A stretch of 64,000 nucleotides of DNA from Buxus sempervirens (GCA_947561395.2 OX387193.1:17244534-17308533), one strand, 5' to 3'. Shown: positions 44,139 to 57,064, numbered from the stretch's first letter. A program made the numbers and translations. The notes: generated by a model not told the origin, from the letters alone.

Positions 44139-45950
44139 TGTAGACACCCCAAATTGCACTACAAAATGAGAAAATAATAAAAACATGTAATTTAAGCTTA
44201 AAACAGGTCAAAAATGCATAAAAATTGACTAAGCAGACTTTGCCCGTATTTCCTTCACGGGCCCATCTCGCCCGAAAATTCTCTTCGGTCAGGCGCGCCC
44301 GTGGAAACTATACGGTCACCATTGGACCGTAGTGCATTTACGGTCACTAAAGACACGTGCGAGTTTTGTCCTTCTCTCGGTTTCCGAGCTTTATCTTTAG
44401 TCCAATATATCTTTAAATGAGCGAATTACGTATTTTATTCGCTGAAGCCACCTTGGTTGGCTATGGATGGGCATTATCTCCAATTTTCACTCTATCCTGA
44501 GGATCAGGATATATCCTTCTGGACCAGCCTTGCCCCTGTGCTTGCCTATAAATAGAGGTGAGATTCTTAAGCAAAGGGCCACGAAAATTTGAAGTCCAAG
44601 GAATTCTAAGAAGCTCCAAGAGAAGAGAAGAACTCCTGCTGCCTGCCTGCTCAATCCAGGTAAGTCCCCTATCCCTTTTTATTTTCTGTCTTCAATTCTA
44701 GATGTAATAGGATCATCTCTATTGCTGTAGAATAAGGCCATATCTGTTTTTGTATTCCTAAACTTGTCTCTAAGTACCTCAAGAGTCTCTCTAGCCGTAA
44801 AACGTGAAGAGAGAACTAGGGGAAAGGGGAACAGGTGGATCCCTAGAATAGAACCCCATAATCTGTTTTTTTTTATATAGAATAAGGCTTGTGATTGTGT
44901 TTGTATACCCAAACCTATCTTCAAGTACCTCAAGAGTCTCTCTAGCCATAAAACGTGAAGAGAGAACTAGGGGAAAAGAGAACAGGTGGATCCGTAGGGT
45001 AGACCCCCATGTGCTCTAATCTGTGAGATGTGGCTGCTTTGAATATCCTGATCATGTTTTAATGCTTTTTATGATATATCTGAATGAATTACATGAATCT
45101 ATGATGTTTATAGCATGAGATCCCCACTTTTTGATAAATTTGGATTTTTCACATATTTGCACCTACAGCACTGTTTTCGTGATTTTTGTGGTTTTAGGCT
45201 AAGATCTTGGATTTATCATGATCAATATGGTAGATCTAGATCCAGAAGCCTGAAAGTAAATTCTAGAGTTTCATGATGTGGTTTTTTAAATCGTTTTTCA
45301 CTTTTGAGAGAAGACCCTACGGTCTAAATTCTCCCTTTTTGGTGTTTTTCATCAACGTGGGTATTTTTGGTTTTTATTTTCTGATTTAATGTGAAATTTG
45401 AGCTTTATCTATGTCCTGGACTATTCAAGTTCAATTTTGAAATATTTTATAAAAATCATATTTTTCCAGATTTCTAGAATTTTGACTTGAAGCTAGATTT
45501 TTTGATTTTTCACTTTAAATTGATTTTATTTGATTTTATCTCAATTTTGTTTTGATCATGAAACCCTAGGAATGGTATGATCATATTTGATAGTTCTGGA
45601 TCAATCAGAATATTTATATGAAAAAACCATATATTTTGCCTTTTTTGTGATTTTTGTGATTTTTATAGCAAGCTTTTTTCCTTTATTTTAAACATGAACA
45701 ATGCTTGGCAACCACCTTGCGTGGATGAATAGGGGTGCCTAACACCTTCCCTTGTTCATAACCTAATCCCCTTACCCATCTCTGGTTGTTTTTAAATGAG
45801 GGTTATTTTAACCCTAAAAATTGCCTTTTGTGCTTATTTAATATTTTGGTGTCCATTCACACCTAAATTGAATGGTGGCGACTCTTTGTTTTATTTGATC
45901 CCACGTGATGATGGGAGGAAGTCATTAAATTGATTTTCCCATGTCTCACA
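44139..45950 (+). repeat. Element B second LTR (LTR2), full length
   Basis: It is 1812 bp, the same length as LTR1, from TGTAGACACCCC to TGTCTCACA, with TATAAATA at about 44547. By eye it differs from LTR1 at about 16-18 places. It follows the polypurine tract, so it is the true 3' LTR of the coding part. It is not followed by the target duplication but by another leader. Confidence 0.92.
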
Positions 45951-47699
45951 ACTGGCGACTCTACTGGGGACTAGAGATTTAAGCCTTTTGGTGTTTTAGT
46001 TCATGTTTTTGATATTTTCTGATTTGCTTGCTATTTTGTGTTCTTAAGCATGTTGAGTATGTTTTAAATCTGAATTATTGCTTAAGAATTCATGGAGGTA
46101 GAAACATACTTAATTTTGATTTATAGGAGTGTTTCTACAAACATGCTAGGGGAGGTTCGTTTTGCTGAACCATGCTTATTTTTGCTATATTTTTATAATA
46201 GCATGTTTTAATTTTCAGCATGATCTCCATGATGATTTTGGGTGTATAACATGATCATATGTTTGCATGATAGATGATTTTTTTTATGAGCATGTTTTAG
46301 GTGCTATAGGATTGCTTTATTTACTTGTTTATTTTAAATATGATTTCCTATTATGCCTTGGTTTGTTTATGCATGGCTGCGAAAAGAGTGGCAAGGGTTT
46401 GGGACGTTGTGAATGCACCCAATTTTTACAATGCACTATGCACATTTATTTTTTTTACACAGCCTACCCTTAACCTATAGGAAGTTGAACCCGAATGTGT
46501 GTAGCTTGGCGCAACGAGGTCGATACTTCGGAAAGCGAAAGTGAAAATATTCACCTTAGAACTTTGAGCTAATGATGTGATGATAATGTGGATCTGGGAT
46601 TCTGGTCATCACTAGGCTTGAGTGCTAAGTTGCTATTAAGCCAAAACCCAAAATCCCTACGCTTGAAGGTGGAGTTACACGTTTTTGGCTAAAGTATACA
46701 ATTACGTAGGGATATAGGTTTGTATGATTGTGGGAAGGCCGTGTGCATGGCTTACAAACCAGGGCATAATGCGGATGCCATATTGAAGGTAAACAAGGTA
46801 ACAAGGTAATCCTATTGCTTTGCATTATTATCATGTCATAGGGGTGTCATGGTGCTCATTGGTTGGGGACAAAATTGGTCCCAAATATGTCTGTTCTTAA
46901 GCATGGTGTAGCCCATTGGAAGAGTCTCCAACTCTGTTTAGAATCAATCCTACCCAAGGTTTTCACAAGAGGTAACAAAAGGGTACCAAAGTATGAGTAT
47001 CGTGTCAATTTGGAGGGTACATGTGTTTTAGCAAAAAGGTCAAAGTCCACTTTAGGACAGTTTAGAAGCTCTGCAATGGGTGAACCGTATGTTTGGATGA
47101 GCAATCAAAGTGATCAAACCATGTAAAAACGGAAAAAAACATAAAAGAGCTCCGTAAAACCGCATTTAGTACACGGGCTGGGCTTGCCCGTATTGGTTAT
47201 ACGGGCTAGGCTCGCCCGTGTTGGTCATACGGTCACGGCTTGCTCGTAATATGAACAGAGGCAAGGCTGGACCGTGGTGAATATACGGTTTTCTCGGAGG
47301 ATTCAACTTTAATCAGTTTTTCTTACTAAAATCTTCCTTTAACCCTTAAATAATAATAAAGGGAAACAAGTTTGAATAAAATGCTTCAAAAAAATAAAAA
47401 TAAAAAATAATTGAATAAAAAAAATGTGAGAGAAAGGTTCCTTGGGCTTCTGAAAGCCTTTGAATTTCAGACTTTTTCAAAACTCCTGGGCCTCTAAAAG
47501 CTTTTGAATTTCAGATTTTTCAAAAATCCTTGAGCCTCTGAAAGCCTTTGAATTTCAGACTTTTTCTCAAAAACTCCTTGGGCCTCTGAAAGCCTTTGAA
47601 TTTCAGACTTTTTATCAAAAAATCCTTGGGCCTCTGAAAGCCTTTGAATTTCAGACTTTTTTCTTTTGGGCCTCTGAAAGCCTTTGAATTTCAGATCTT
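45951..47699 (+). repeat. Duplicated partial leader of element B
   Basis: This nearly repeats 23319-25025: PBS-like site (45953-45970, one change), the same short ORFs, the 28-bp palindrome array (about 47171-47290) and the first six hairpin repeat units. It stops abruptly within a repeat unit at CAGATCTTTT and joins LTR3 sequence. No gag or later coding sequence follows. Confidence 0.9.
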
Positions 47700-49328
47700 T
47701 TGGACCGTAGTGCATTTACGGTCACTAAAGACACGTGCGAGTTTTGTCCTTCTCTCGGTTTCCGAGCTTTATCTTTAGTCCAATATATCTTTAAATGAGC
47801 GAATTACGTATTTTATTCGCTGAAGCCACCTTGGTTGGCTATGGATGGGCATTATCTCCAATTTTCACTCTATCCTGAGGATCAGGATATATCCTTCTGG
47901 ACCAGCCTTGCCCCTGTGCTTGCCTATAAATAGAGATGAGATTCTTAAGCTAAGGGCCACGAAAATTTGAAGTCCAAGGAATTCTAAGAAGCTCCAAGAG
48001 AAGAGAAGAACTCCTGCTGCCTACCTGCTCAATCCAGGTAAGTCCCCTATCCCTTTTTATTTTTTGTCTTCAATTCTAGATGTAATAGGATCATCTCTAT
48101 TGCTGTAGAATAAGGCCATATCTGTTTTTGTATTCCTAAACTTGTCTCTAAGTACCTCAAGAGTCTCTCTAGCCGTAAAACGTGAAGAGAGAACTAGGGG
48201 AAAGGGGAACAGGTGGATCCCTAGAATAGAACCCCATAATCTGTTTTTTTTTATATAGAATAAGGCCTGTGATTGTGTTTGTATACCCAAACCTATCTTC
48301 AAGTACCTCAAGAGTCTCTCTAGCCGTAAAACGTGAAGAGAGAACTAGGGAAAAAGAGAACAAGTGGATCCGTAGGGTAGACCCCCATGTGCTCTAATCT
48401 GTGAGATGTGGCTGCTTTGAATATCCTGATCATGTTTTAATGCTTTTTATGATATATCTGAATGAATTACATGAATCTATGATGTTTATAGCATGAGATC
48501 CCCACTTTTTGATAAATTTGGATTTTTCACATATTTGCACCTACAGCACTGTTTTCGTGATTTTTGTGGTTTTAGGCTAAGATCTTGGATTTATCATGAT
48601 CAATATGGTAGATCTAGATCCAGAAGCCTGAAAGTAAATTCTAGAGTTTCATGATGTGGTTTTTTAAATCGTTTTTCACTTTTGAGAGAAGACCCTACGG
48701 TCTAAATTCTCCCTTTTTGGTGTTTTTCATCAACGTGGGTATTTTTGGTTTTTATTTTCTGATTTAATGTGAAATTTGAGCTTTATCTATGTCCTGGACT
48801 ATTCAAGTTCAATTTTGAAATATTTTATAAAAATCATATTTTTCCAGATTTCTAGAATTTTGACTTGAAGCCAGATTTTTGGATTTTTCACTTTAAATTG
48901 ATTTTATTTGATTTTATCTCAATTTTGTTTTGATCATGAAACCCTAGGAATGGTATGATCATATTTGATAGTTCTGGATCAATCAGAATATTTATATGAA
49001 AAAACCATATATTTTGCCCTTTTTGTGATTTTTGTGATTTTTATAGCAAGCTTTTTTCCTTTATTTTAAACATGAACAATGCTTGGCAACCACCTTGCGT
49101 GGATGAATAGGGGTGCCTAACACCTTCCCTTGTTCATAACCTAATCCCCTTACCCATCTCTGGTTGTTTTTAAATGAGGGTTATTTTTACCCTAAAAATT
49201 GCCTTTTGTGCTTATTTAATATTTTGGTGTCCATTCACACCTAAATTGAATGGTGGCGACTCTTTGTTTTATTTGATCCCACGTGATGATGGGAGGAAGT
49301 CATTAGATTGATTTTCCCATGTTTCACA
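47700..49328 (+). repeat. Element B third LTR (LTR3), 5'-truncated
   Basis: It corresponds to LTR2 from 44332 to the end and lacks the first ~193 bp. It keeps TATAAATA (about 47924) and ends TGTTTCACA at 49328 before the CCATC duplication. It shares several base changes with LTR2 but not LTR1 and others with LTR1 but not LTR2, as expected if all three derive from a tandem arrangement with some exchange. Confidence 0.9.
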
Positions 49329-49333
49329 CCATC

Positions 49334-51107
49334 AGGCACCCAATGGATACCCTCTTGATCCATTCGTCATAATCTCCAGCTACTGTAAGCCCCTCCGCAT
49401 CCTGATACTGATCAAACTGATTAATATCAAACCCAGGAAGGAGCGTGTCGGGACCCACAGGAGGAGGAGGAACTAGGATACGAGGTACGCCTGTGTGCTG
49501 ATAGTACAGGCGCTCTCCTAGATACATCACCCTACCAAGCCTTCCAAGGAAGCACTGGTAGGGCTGGCGTCGAAGGTCTCGGTCAAAAGCGTCCTGTAGT
49601 ATCATCTCACGGGCAACCCCGATATCCACATCATCAAAGCGTGCCAATAGGAGCTGCAAAGAAGAAGAATGAGGTCAAATACAAATAAGGTATAGGAAAA
49701 GAGACAAAAGAAAAGGGGCGAAGATTTTTACATCAGATCGTCGAGCACGGTCCAAATGAACCCAAGCAGTGCTCCTGTCTGTATCTCTATCCATGACAGA
49801 CCACCGTAGGGCAACCGGGAACTCCACAACACTAGGCACGGGGGGACGGGCTGAAGAAAGCCATGTAGGTATACATAAATACCTGGCAAAAGAAAAATCG
49901 ATCAAGGATAAAGAAAATAAAGTTTTGGTGGATAAGACAAAGCAGATGTATTCAGTACCTGCAGGATCTGCCAAAAGAACCAGCAGCTAACTCCATCACC
50001 CCTCGAAGCGGCCAAACCTCGAACCACCCGACATAATCCAGCCAAGATGGTCCCGTATATAAGCCGACCCCATGCTAACTGCCTGGTCTGACGGAAATCT
50101 CTCAAAGCATCCAAAAAGAGAGGACTAACACTGGTCGTGTCCTCCTGAAAAAAACAGCTCCCGAGCATCAACAAGAACACGTGCCGAAAAATAGGAGCAA
50201 AAGCCACGTCCTCCCCGGCAATGGTCGCATGTCTCCCATCGAAGTGCCGAGTAAGGCTCTCTCACAGCCAGCTGATGGAGATACAGCCGCTCCTCCCGTC
50301 CCAAGCATCGTCAGGCCAGTCCTCGTATCCCAAGAGAAGGCCGGTGTCCGCAACTGAGGGCCAATCCAACGCTATAGTCCGCCCCACCAAAGGAATGTCG
50401 GTGATCATGACAAAATCGGAGGGACGGATCCCAAGCTCAATGTCCAAAAGATGAAAGGACTGTGTCTCTGGGAAGTATCACTCCATCATGGAAAAGATAA
50501 GGGGACGGTCGGCTCGGAACGAAGGGATACGGAGAAAATAATCAAGACGGCACCTACTGAACCCACGCCTGAGTGCTGGAGAAAGCGTCTGAGCCAACTA
50601 ACTAAACCTCCCCCAACTGCCTCGTAGATAGGAGGGAGGATATGGGAGTGGAACATCAGCACGGATGCACATGGAGGGGTGGCTATCCAAGCCACTAAGG
50701 AGCTCTGTATCATGAACAAACGCTCTCAACTCCGCGGAGATCCCTAGGCGGAAAGCTGAAGCAATACCCTCCTGACCGGAAGCTCCGGCTCGGCCTCGGC
50801 CCCTTTTTCTGGCTCGGCCTCGGCCCCTCTCTCCAACTTTACCTTGACCTCTCTCTTGGCCTCTACCCCGACCTCAAGCAAGAACAACAACGGGCTAAAA
50901 TTCAAAAGAGAGATGGTAAAAGTTTGTTTAAAGAGAAAGAAGAATTTGAGTCCCTACCTCAACAAAACACTCTCCAGAGCTCTTTCTAGAATCATCTAAT
51001 GGCTCGGATAAGGTGGCACTCTGATCAGAATCGATCCGAGCTCGGGACGAAGAGGGCTGATCAGCTGGATCAACCTCCTCTCGCACGTGAGAATGACCTC
51101 TAGCCAT
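49334..51107 (-). pseudogene. Element A antisense gene 2 (aORF2), N-terminal part
   Basis: It starts at ATG 51107 (MARGHSHVREEVDP). Exon 1 ends near 50958 (GAG|GTAGGG). Exon 2 starts near 50894 and is R/G-rich (GRGRGQERGQG, RKRGRGRAG), then has the PMD-like core (GSWGRFS; FVMITDIPLVGRTI; CFFQEDTTSVSP) to a donor near 49958. A later exon (49656 to 49334) has QPYQCFLGRLGRVMYLGERLYY and GDYDEWIKRVSIGCLM, where element B is inserted. Stops (for example TGA in VVVLA*GRG near 50877 and TAG near 50602) show it is dead. The exon order matches element B aORF2. Confidence 0.72.
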
Positions 51108-52611
51108 CTATATGCAACAGGGAAGTATCTTACTATATTTTGGAGGTTTATCGGGAATTTTAATTCTGTTTCCTATCCTTTGTTTCAGTACAAAATTATC
51201 AAGAATTTTTTTTCTTATTTACTTTTGTTTTCTATTTCAGTCCAAGTGCATAGTCATCAGGAAGTGAAAGACCCAAGTCAAACGCAGAAATTTGCAGGGA
51301 TACATAGCTGGTTTTAGAAATCATCAAGAACTACCAAGTTTGCTAAAATGCATAAAAGGAACTGAAAAGCAGTACCAAATATCAAGGAAAATACAGTGCA
51401 TGATCAGAGTGGAATCATTGAAGCTCATATGGAGAAGGTTGACACAATAGCACAGTCAGAGCTATAAGAAAGGGTCGAGCATACCCAATGTGTGAAGAAA
51501 ATATCAATTTGTGCAAGTAATTGCAGGCAAGAAATGCCATTAGTAAACAAGAAACAGCATGGTGATGAGGAGAAATTCTTCACCACCAGCGATTCAATTC
51601 GAAATGTACTCATACAATTCAGGTGGAAATCATTACTGGCAGGCATTCCAACAATTTCGAAGCATGGGTTTGCAAACATATAGAACCCTCAAGAAGTCAT
51701 CACAGCAAAGGAAAAAAGAAGGCCTACTTACCGATAATGCCGAACAGCAAGAACAGTGCAAGAATGAAAGAAGATTGGGCGACGAGCAGAAGGGGCTACC
51801 TAGGTTGCCGGAACCAAAATGAAGTCACCAGAGCTCGTACAAACGGCGTCAGGCAGTAGGACCACCGGGAATCAGAAGACTTCAGGAAGGAAGGAAGAAA
51901 GTCGAACCAGGACTTGACAATGATCTTTGGATTGTCTGAAGTTAGAGTCGCTGGAATCAAATGAGTCGCCGAAAGTCACAAGAAGCTGCTAGAATCGAAG
52001 AGAATAGTCGGGGAAGATAACCGATGAGGGGGAAGAAAAGGCCTGTATCCGGTCTAAGCAATCGGAGAAGAAGAGAAATGGGAAAGGTCGCGGTCTCGCG
52101 CGACCAAATAAAACTTCATGTATTCGACGAATCATATCGGATACAAATAAAGGTTTTGATATCCGACTAAATATGTCGGATACAAAAGAAAAATAGAAAA
52201 AAAAAGGGAAAAAAGAAAAGAAAAGGGAAAAAAGAGAATGAAAAAGAAGAAAAAAAAAAGAAAAAAAGGAAAAGAAAAGAAAAAAAAAGAAAAAAAAGAA
52301 AAAAAAAGAAAAAAAAGGAAAAAAATGTGTTGGTCCAAAGGAAATATTCAGTCAATTTTTTTAACATGGTTTGATGAAAAATCAGTTTTTTTTTTCAAAA
52401 ATCTTATTTTGGTCTTAAAATCCACTTCATAGCCATGAGAGCTCAGTGGAATTTAAGACGACTTGGAAAAATGCCCCCTTAAAGCAAGGGCTTTTTGGCA
52501 AATCTTCACCCAAAATTATTTTGCAAAATTAAATTGAACCAAGCAAATCATGGTCAAGAAAACGCAATTTAGGTTTGTCTAATCTTTGCAAATCATTGCT
52601 CTACAATTCCT
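51108..52611 (-). other. Region upstream of element A aORF2
   Basis: No gene is seen; short ORFs here have no domains and overlap on both strands. It corresponds to 42435-44122 of element B. It contains a two-unit 39-bp palindrome array (52120-52185) and a long A/G-rich tract (52190-52325), a pyrimidine tract for the antisense transcript. It ends at the polypurine tract of element A. Confidence 0.5.
52120..52185 (-). promoter_or_regulatory. 39-bp-period palindrome units upstream of element A aORF2
   Basis: Two units, GTATTCGACGAATCATATCGG at its left arm (start 52120) and ATATCCGAC...GTCGGATA (start 52159), lie exactly 39 bp apart. They match the motif and period of the other element A arrays. 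On the minus strand they sit ahead of a TTTTATTTGG stretch that could serve as a weak TATA element. Confidence 0.5.
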
Positions 52612-52626
52612 GCAAAGATGGGCAGT
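52612..52626 (+). promoter_or_regulatory. Polypurine tract of element A
   Basis: GCAAAGATGGGCAGT lies directly before the 3' LTR start TGTAGACATCCC. It is the counterpart of 44124-44138 in element B, with two purine-run changes. Confidence 0.75.
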
Positions 52627-52728
52627 TGTAGACATCCCAAATTTCACAGTGAAAATGATGAATAATTGGAAAAAATCATTCTTTCCTTTGTAACCAGCAC
52701 AAAAATTCAAATTTAAACATTCTTTATT

Positions 52729-52835
52729 GTATCCGACACAAGTCATCGGATACAAGCAAGTATTAGTGTATCCGACGACATGTGTCGGATACAAATATGT
52801 TCCCTTATATCCGACCTGAGTTATCGAATACAAGG
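52729..52835 (+). promoter_or_regulatory. 39-bp-period palindrome array in element A LTR
   Basis: Units start at 52729, 52768 and 52807, exactly 39 bp apart: TATCCGACACAAGTCATCGG, TATCCGACGACATGTGTCGG and TATCCGACCTGAGTTATCGA, each continuing ATACAA. The third unit is nearly the S2 motif (TATCCGGCCTGAGTTGCCGG). It lies about 165 bp upstream of the LTR TATA box. Confidence 0.75.
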
Positions 52836-54859
52836 TTTTTGCTCAAAATTAGGGTTTTCCGAAAGTTTTTACTTTTTACCAACATATCCTTTGTTTATGA
52901 AGTGGAAATCTCAAAAATATCCTTAGGGTTTAAGTTGGTGGACTCTAGACATCATTTTGTGTCTAGCATTAGGGCACCCCTTACCCTAGCCTTTGCCTAT
53001 AAATAGGAGGCCCCTCCTTAAGCAAATGGCCATAAGTTGGAGATTGAAGAGCTCCGAGTGAAGAAGGGAACCGCTGCCAGATTGCTCTCAGAAACCCAGG
53101 TAAGCCTGAAACTTCTTTATTTTTCTGTCTTTACATTCTAGGGTTAGATCATTCTTCTACCTTTCTGTAGAATAATGGCCTATTGATTGTGTATGCAACC
53201 CCTTTCCCTACTCAAAGTACCTTGAGACTCCCTCTAGCCGTAAAACGTGAAGAGGGATCTAGGTAAACGAGACTGGGAATTGATCCTTAGTTATAGAACC
53301 CTCTTGATTGGCCTTTTGATTCTATGAAAACCGTTTCATACTCGAAGTACCCCAAGACTATCTCGAAACCGTAAAACGGGGAAAGAGAACTAAGGGAAAC
53401 GAGAATGGAATGGAACCCTAGGTTTTTTTAGAACCCCATTTGATTGATATGCTTTGAATGCTATATGTTGTTATGTATGTGTTTAAAGAGATGATTTTTA
53501 CATATGCACACATAACACCCGTTTTGTCGGAATCGGCTTGTATTTTGGATCTATCGTATTCATTATGATAGATCTAAAATAAATAGCCCCAAGCATTTAT
53601 GGGATATTTCTTAATGATTTCAAACAAGTTTATCTTGAGTATTGAAGACCTCTAGGTCTAACCTCTCGGATTTGGGCATTTTTGCTCCATTTTAGGGTTT
53701 CGGCATTTTCTCTTCGATCGAAGAGAATGCTGAGCCAAATTCGTGCCCTATTTCCTCCTAGAGGTTTTTCAATACTTTTTCAAATGATTTTGATTTTGAT
53801 TTAGATTGCACGAACTCCACACACTCAATCACTGTTTTGGATTGATTTTACTTAAAAATGGCAAAACTAGATAGCATCTGTACCCTAACTTCGGACACTC
53901 ATAACTTCATCACCCGGATGAATTTTGGAGTGATTCCAAAGCCATTGGAAAGGTGAGAAGTCTAGTACATGTCTGTAAAATTTCATTAATTTTTATGAAG
54001 TGGATTTTTGATACCATTCAATCAAAATCGGCAGGTCAGTTCAGGCCAAACTGCTGAACCTGTGACTTTGAATGAGCACCATCTGCTCGTTTTAAATCTG
54101 ATTCAAGTGATTTTGATTTTTGGGTACTTCTTTATGTGTCTAATTTCAAATCCAGTTGGTTTCAGAATTTTTTGATTTCACTTGTGTCTTGGGTGACTGA
54201 TTTACTCAGATCTACTCAACAGCACATTTCTGGGCTAATCTGTGATCCCTGGGGCCTGTTTGGGAGGTCACCCAAGGCACATCCGGATGAAGTTTGGTAT
54301 GGGGCTAGTTTCATTTGAAAGATGGCCCTACAGACTTCATTCATGCAAAAATTCACGAATTTACATGGAGCCAATTTTCCTAAATGAATTTCCAAAATTG
54401 CCCACTTGTTACTTTTACCGATTTCCAACAACATATTTCAAAGGAGAATAACTCTTAAGGTTTTAACTGGATTTAATTGAAAATTTTCATAAGTCTTCTA
54501 TTTATCATAATCTTTCAAATGGATTTCGTTTGATTCAATTTGAACTTGATTTGAATAAGTTATGGTCAAATGGATTTCGTTTGATTCAATTCAAATGGCT
54601 CCATCTTTTACCGAATTTTCCGGATTTGTCTTAACTTGTTTATGTTCAAGTTTTGCTTTGATTTCCATTTAAATGGTGATGTCTCAGAAGTGATACTTCC
54701 ATAAAATAAAGTCTAAGGTTCATTGGACTTCTCATGTGGAGGTATCATACATGTGTTTAGCTCTTTTCAAGCTTTTTGATTATTTTACTCTAGCAAGCCT
54801 TCTTTATTTTGAGCATGAACAACACTTGGCAACCACCTTGTGTGGGTGAATGGGGGTGC

Positions 54860-57064
54860 TGTAACGCCCCGGATCCATGTTGTTCATTAAAGATATAACA
54901 CGTCTCACAGAGAATTATTTAAGGATCTAAATAAATGTGATCGCTGGATAATCACGAAATTAATACCATATCAGAGTGCACAAATAAATTCTTATCTAAG
55001 TTTTCCAACTAGTCTTTAAGTAAAGTCAAACGAATTCACCTCAACTACTTTATTACATTTCCCAAAATCAAATGAATCAAAGTTTAAATCTAAAATAAAC
55101 CTACTAGTCTAGGGATTGTAGTAGTAATCTTCCTCCCTATAGGTGTCAGTCGAATCTACCCCAGTAGGCGCCTCACCACGAATATCTGAAAAACAAGAAC
55201 AACAACAAAGGAGTGAGATACGAATATCTCAACGAGTAGCACATGGATGCAGAAATAGTTAACCACAGTTATAAAGTATGCACCGATAAATAAACAACAC
55301 CAATACATTAATAGAGATAAATACGAGATGAAAATCCAGAAGTCCAATGTTAGATCACATCAAATATCAACCAAAGTACCGATAAAACTACGAAAGGTCA
55401 ATGTCATGACTATTGCTTAAGTTGGTTAATTCACATGCCAAGGAGACACTCCACACCTCCATGTACACAATTCCGGCCTACTCCGGGTATCAGCATTGGC
55501 AACCAGACCTACTCAGGGTATCTGGCTGCTCTACACCGGTCGTGGCAACTCACTAGGCTATGAAATTACTCCAACAAACAATACCATCACATTACTAAGC
55601 TTAACATGGATCCAAGGGAAGCTAAACCCAAAACCGATTAATAACCACATAAAACTCCGCATTTGCAAAACAATAAACCCACGATGATTACCATCCTGTG
55701 TATCCCAATACACTCATCACAAGTTGTTCCAACCAGAACATCAACTCATACAAATTTAGAAGGTATCCCATCCTCTCAACAACAAAACTCATACAGTAAA
55801 ACCCTCTTACTCACACAAAACATTTTAATACTATTCAATCCTTTGATATTGAACAAAACAGATTATACAAATTCAAAATTAGAAAACAGATATAACCAAA
55901 CTAGCTCATTTACTTATAGGATCATGAATAGCAACAACCTACCTATATTCCTTAAATTCACCTTTCAACAGTTTGTAGAAATACTCAAAATATGATTCAA
56001 TACTCTCCCAATTGTTTTGAACGAATGTACTGTTTCTAATATCCTAATCTAGCCTTTGGGTATGAGTTTGTAGTATCAAAGTGTCAAAAATTGGTTAGGA
56101 TTGGCAAAAAACATCTTTCGGCAATTTCCATAGGATGCGTTGACCTCTGGCGCTCGGCGCGAGGTCGGCGTAGACTCAACGCATACAAAATCAGCACTAG
56201 GCACAGACTATAGTTACTAGGCGCGAGACAAGTGCGAACTCAGCAAGAGAAAGAAACACTTCGCGCAAGCTAGGCAATACGAGAAACTACCTTGCGCGCG
56301 ATTGGCGCGAGCTAGGCGCCAACTCTGCGAGAACAAGTAATTTAGCTTGCGCCAACTCTTTCGCTAGGCGCTAGGTAGGCGCCAAGTTGGCGGATCCTAC
56401 CTCCGATATACGACTCTCTGTTAATCTCAGAGCTCAATGACTGGCCAAACTTTTGACCTCTATAACTACTCGTATAGGCTTCTACCATTATCAAAATACC
56501 TTTAAACCTATTTCGGATTTAATCTAACCAACTTTTAAAACACGACTTCTAAACCCATCAAACACACTCACGCTCAAACAGAAGCAACAGAAGATATTCA
56601 GAAACATGCTTTCAGCAAATCACAGAGACCAAAACCAACGACAAAACAAAACAATGCTACTCACCTTATACGCTTCCAAGTCTTGCACAGAAACTCCTTC
56701 AACATCAAAACCAACAGTCGATCGTCACCCAGACCTCCTTCAATTCGAGATAGGTTTTCCTTGAACACCCTGTTTTAAGAACACCTTGATCGGCAGGAAC
56801 ACCCAGTCTTCTTCTCTCCCAAAACCTTAGATCAATAGCCGCAATCGCCTTCAATACAAGGTATGCAAGTATTCCGAAAACCTATGAACCAAATTTTCCT
56901 TAAGTATTTATACCTACCATACTTACATTGCCACTCGACGAGTTTTGAAAATCCTTGATTCCGTACATGCTCTCCCACCGAGGTTCTCTACATATACACA
57001 GCTCATTAAGTTTATTCGCCCAAATAAATAATAAAAATCATGTAGAAAATATCGGGGTTTTACA
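54860..57064 (+). mobile_element. U-family solo LTR-like element U2
   Basis: A 2205-bp insertion runs from TGTAACGCCCCGGA to ATCGGGGTTTTACA, flanked by perfect 5-bp duplications GGTGC (54855-54859 and 57065-57069). Removing it restores the GGGGTGCCTAACACC segment seen in the element B LTR. It shares ends and an internal GAGTGAGAT..TCTCAACGAGTAGCA block with U1. A GC-rich patch of GGCGC/GCGCC motifs lies at about 56140-56395. No coding domain, PBS or polypurine tract is seen. Confidence 0.87.

Larger units (their letters stand above)
21507..49328 (+). mobile_element. Element B: 27.8-kb Tat/Ogre-type Ty3/gypsy retrotransposon
   Basis: The order is LTR1 (21507-23318), PBS, long leader, gag-pro, pol (split by S4), conserved spacer, aORF1 and aORF2 on the minus strand, polypurine tract, LTR2 (44139-45950), a second partial leader (45951-47699) and truncated LTR3 (47700-49328). 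It is flanked by CCATC duplications. The second archaeal-type RNase H, the giant size and the antisense PMD-like genes point to the Tat/Ogre lineage. LTR1 and LTR2 are both 1812 bp and differ at roughly 16-18 places counted by eye, so the insertion is recent. Gag, pol and aORF1 all carry disabling changes. Confidence 0.92.
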
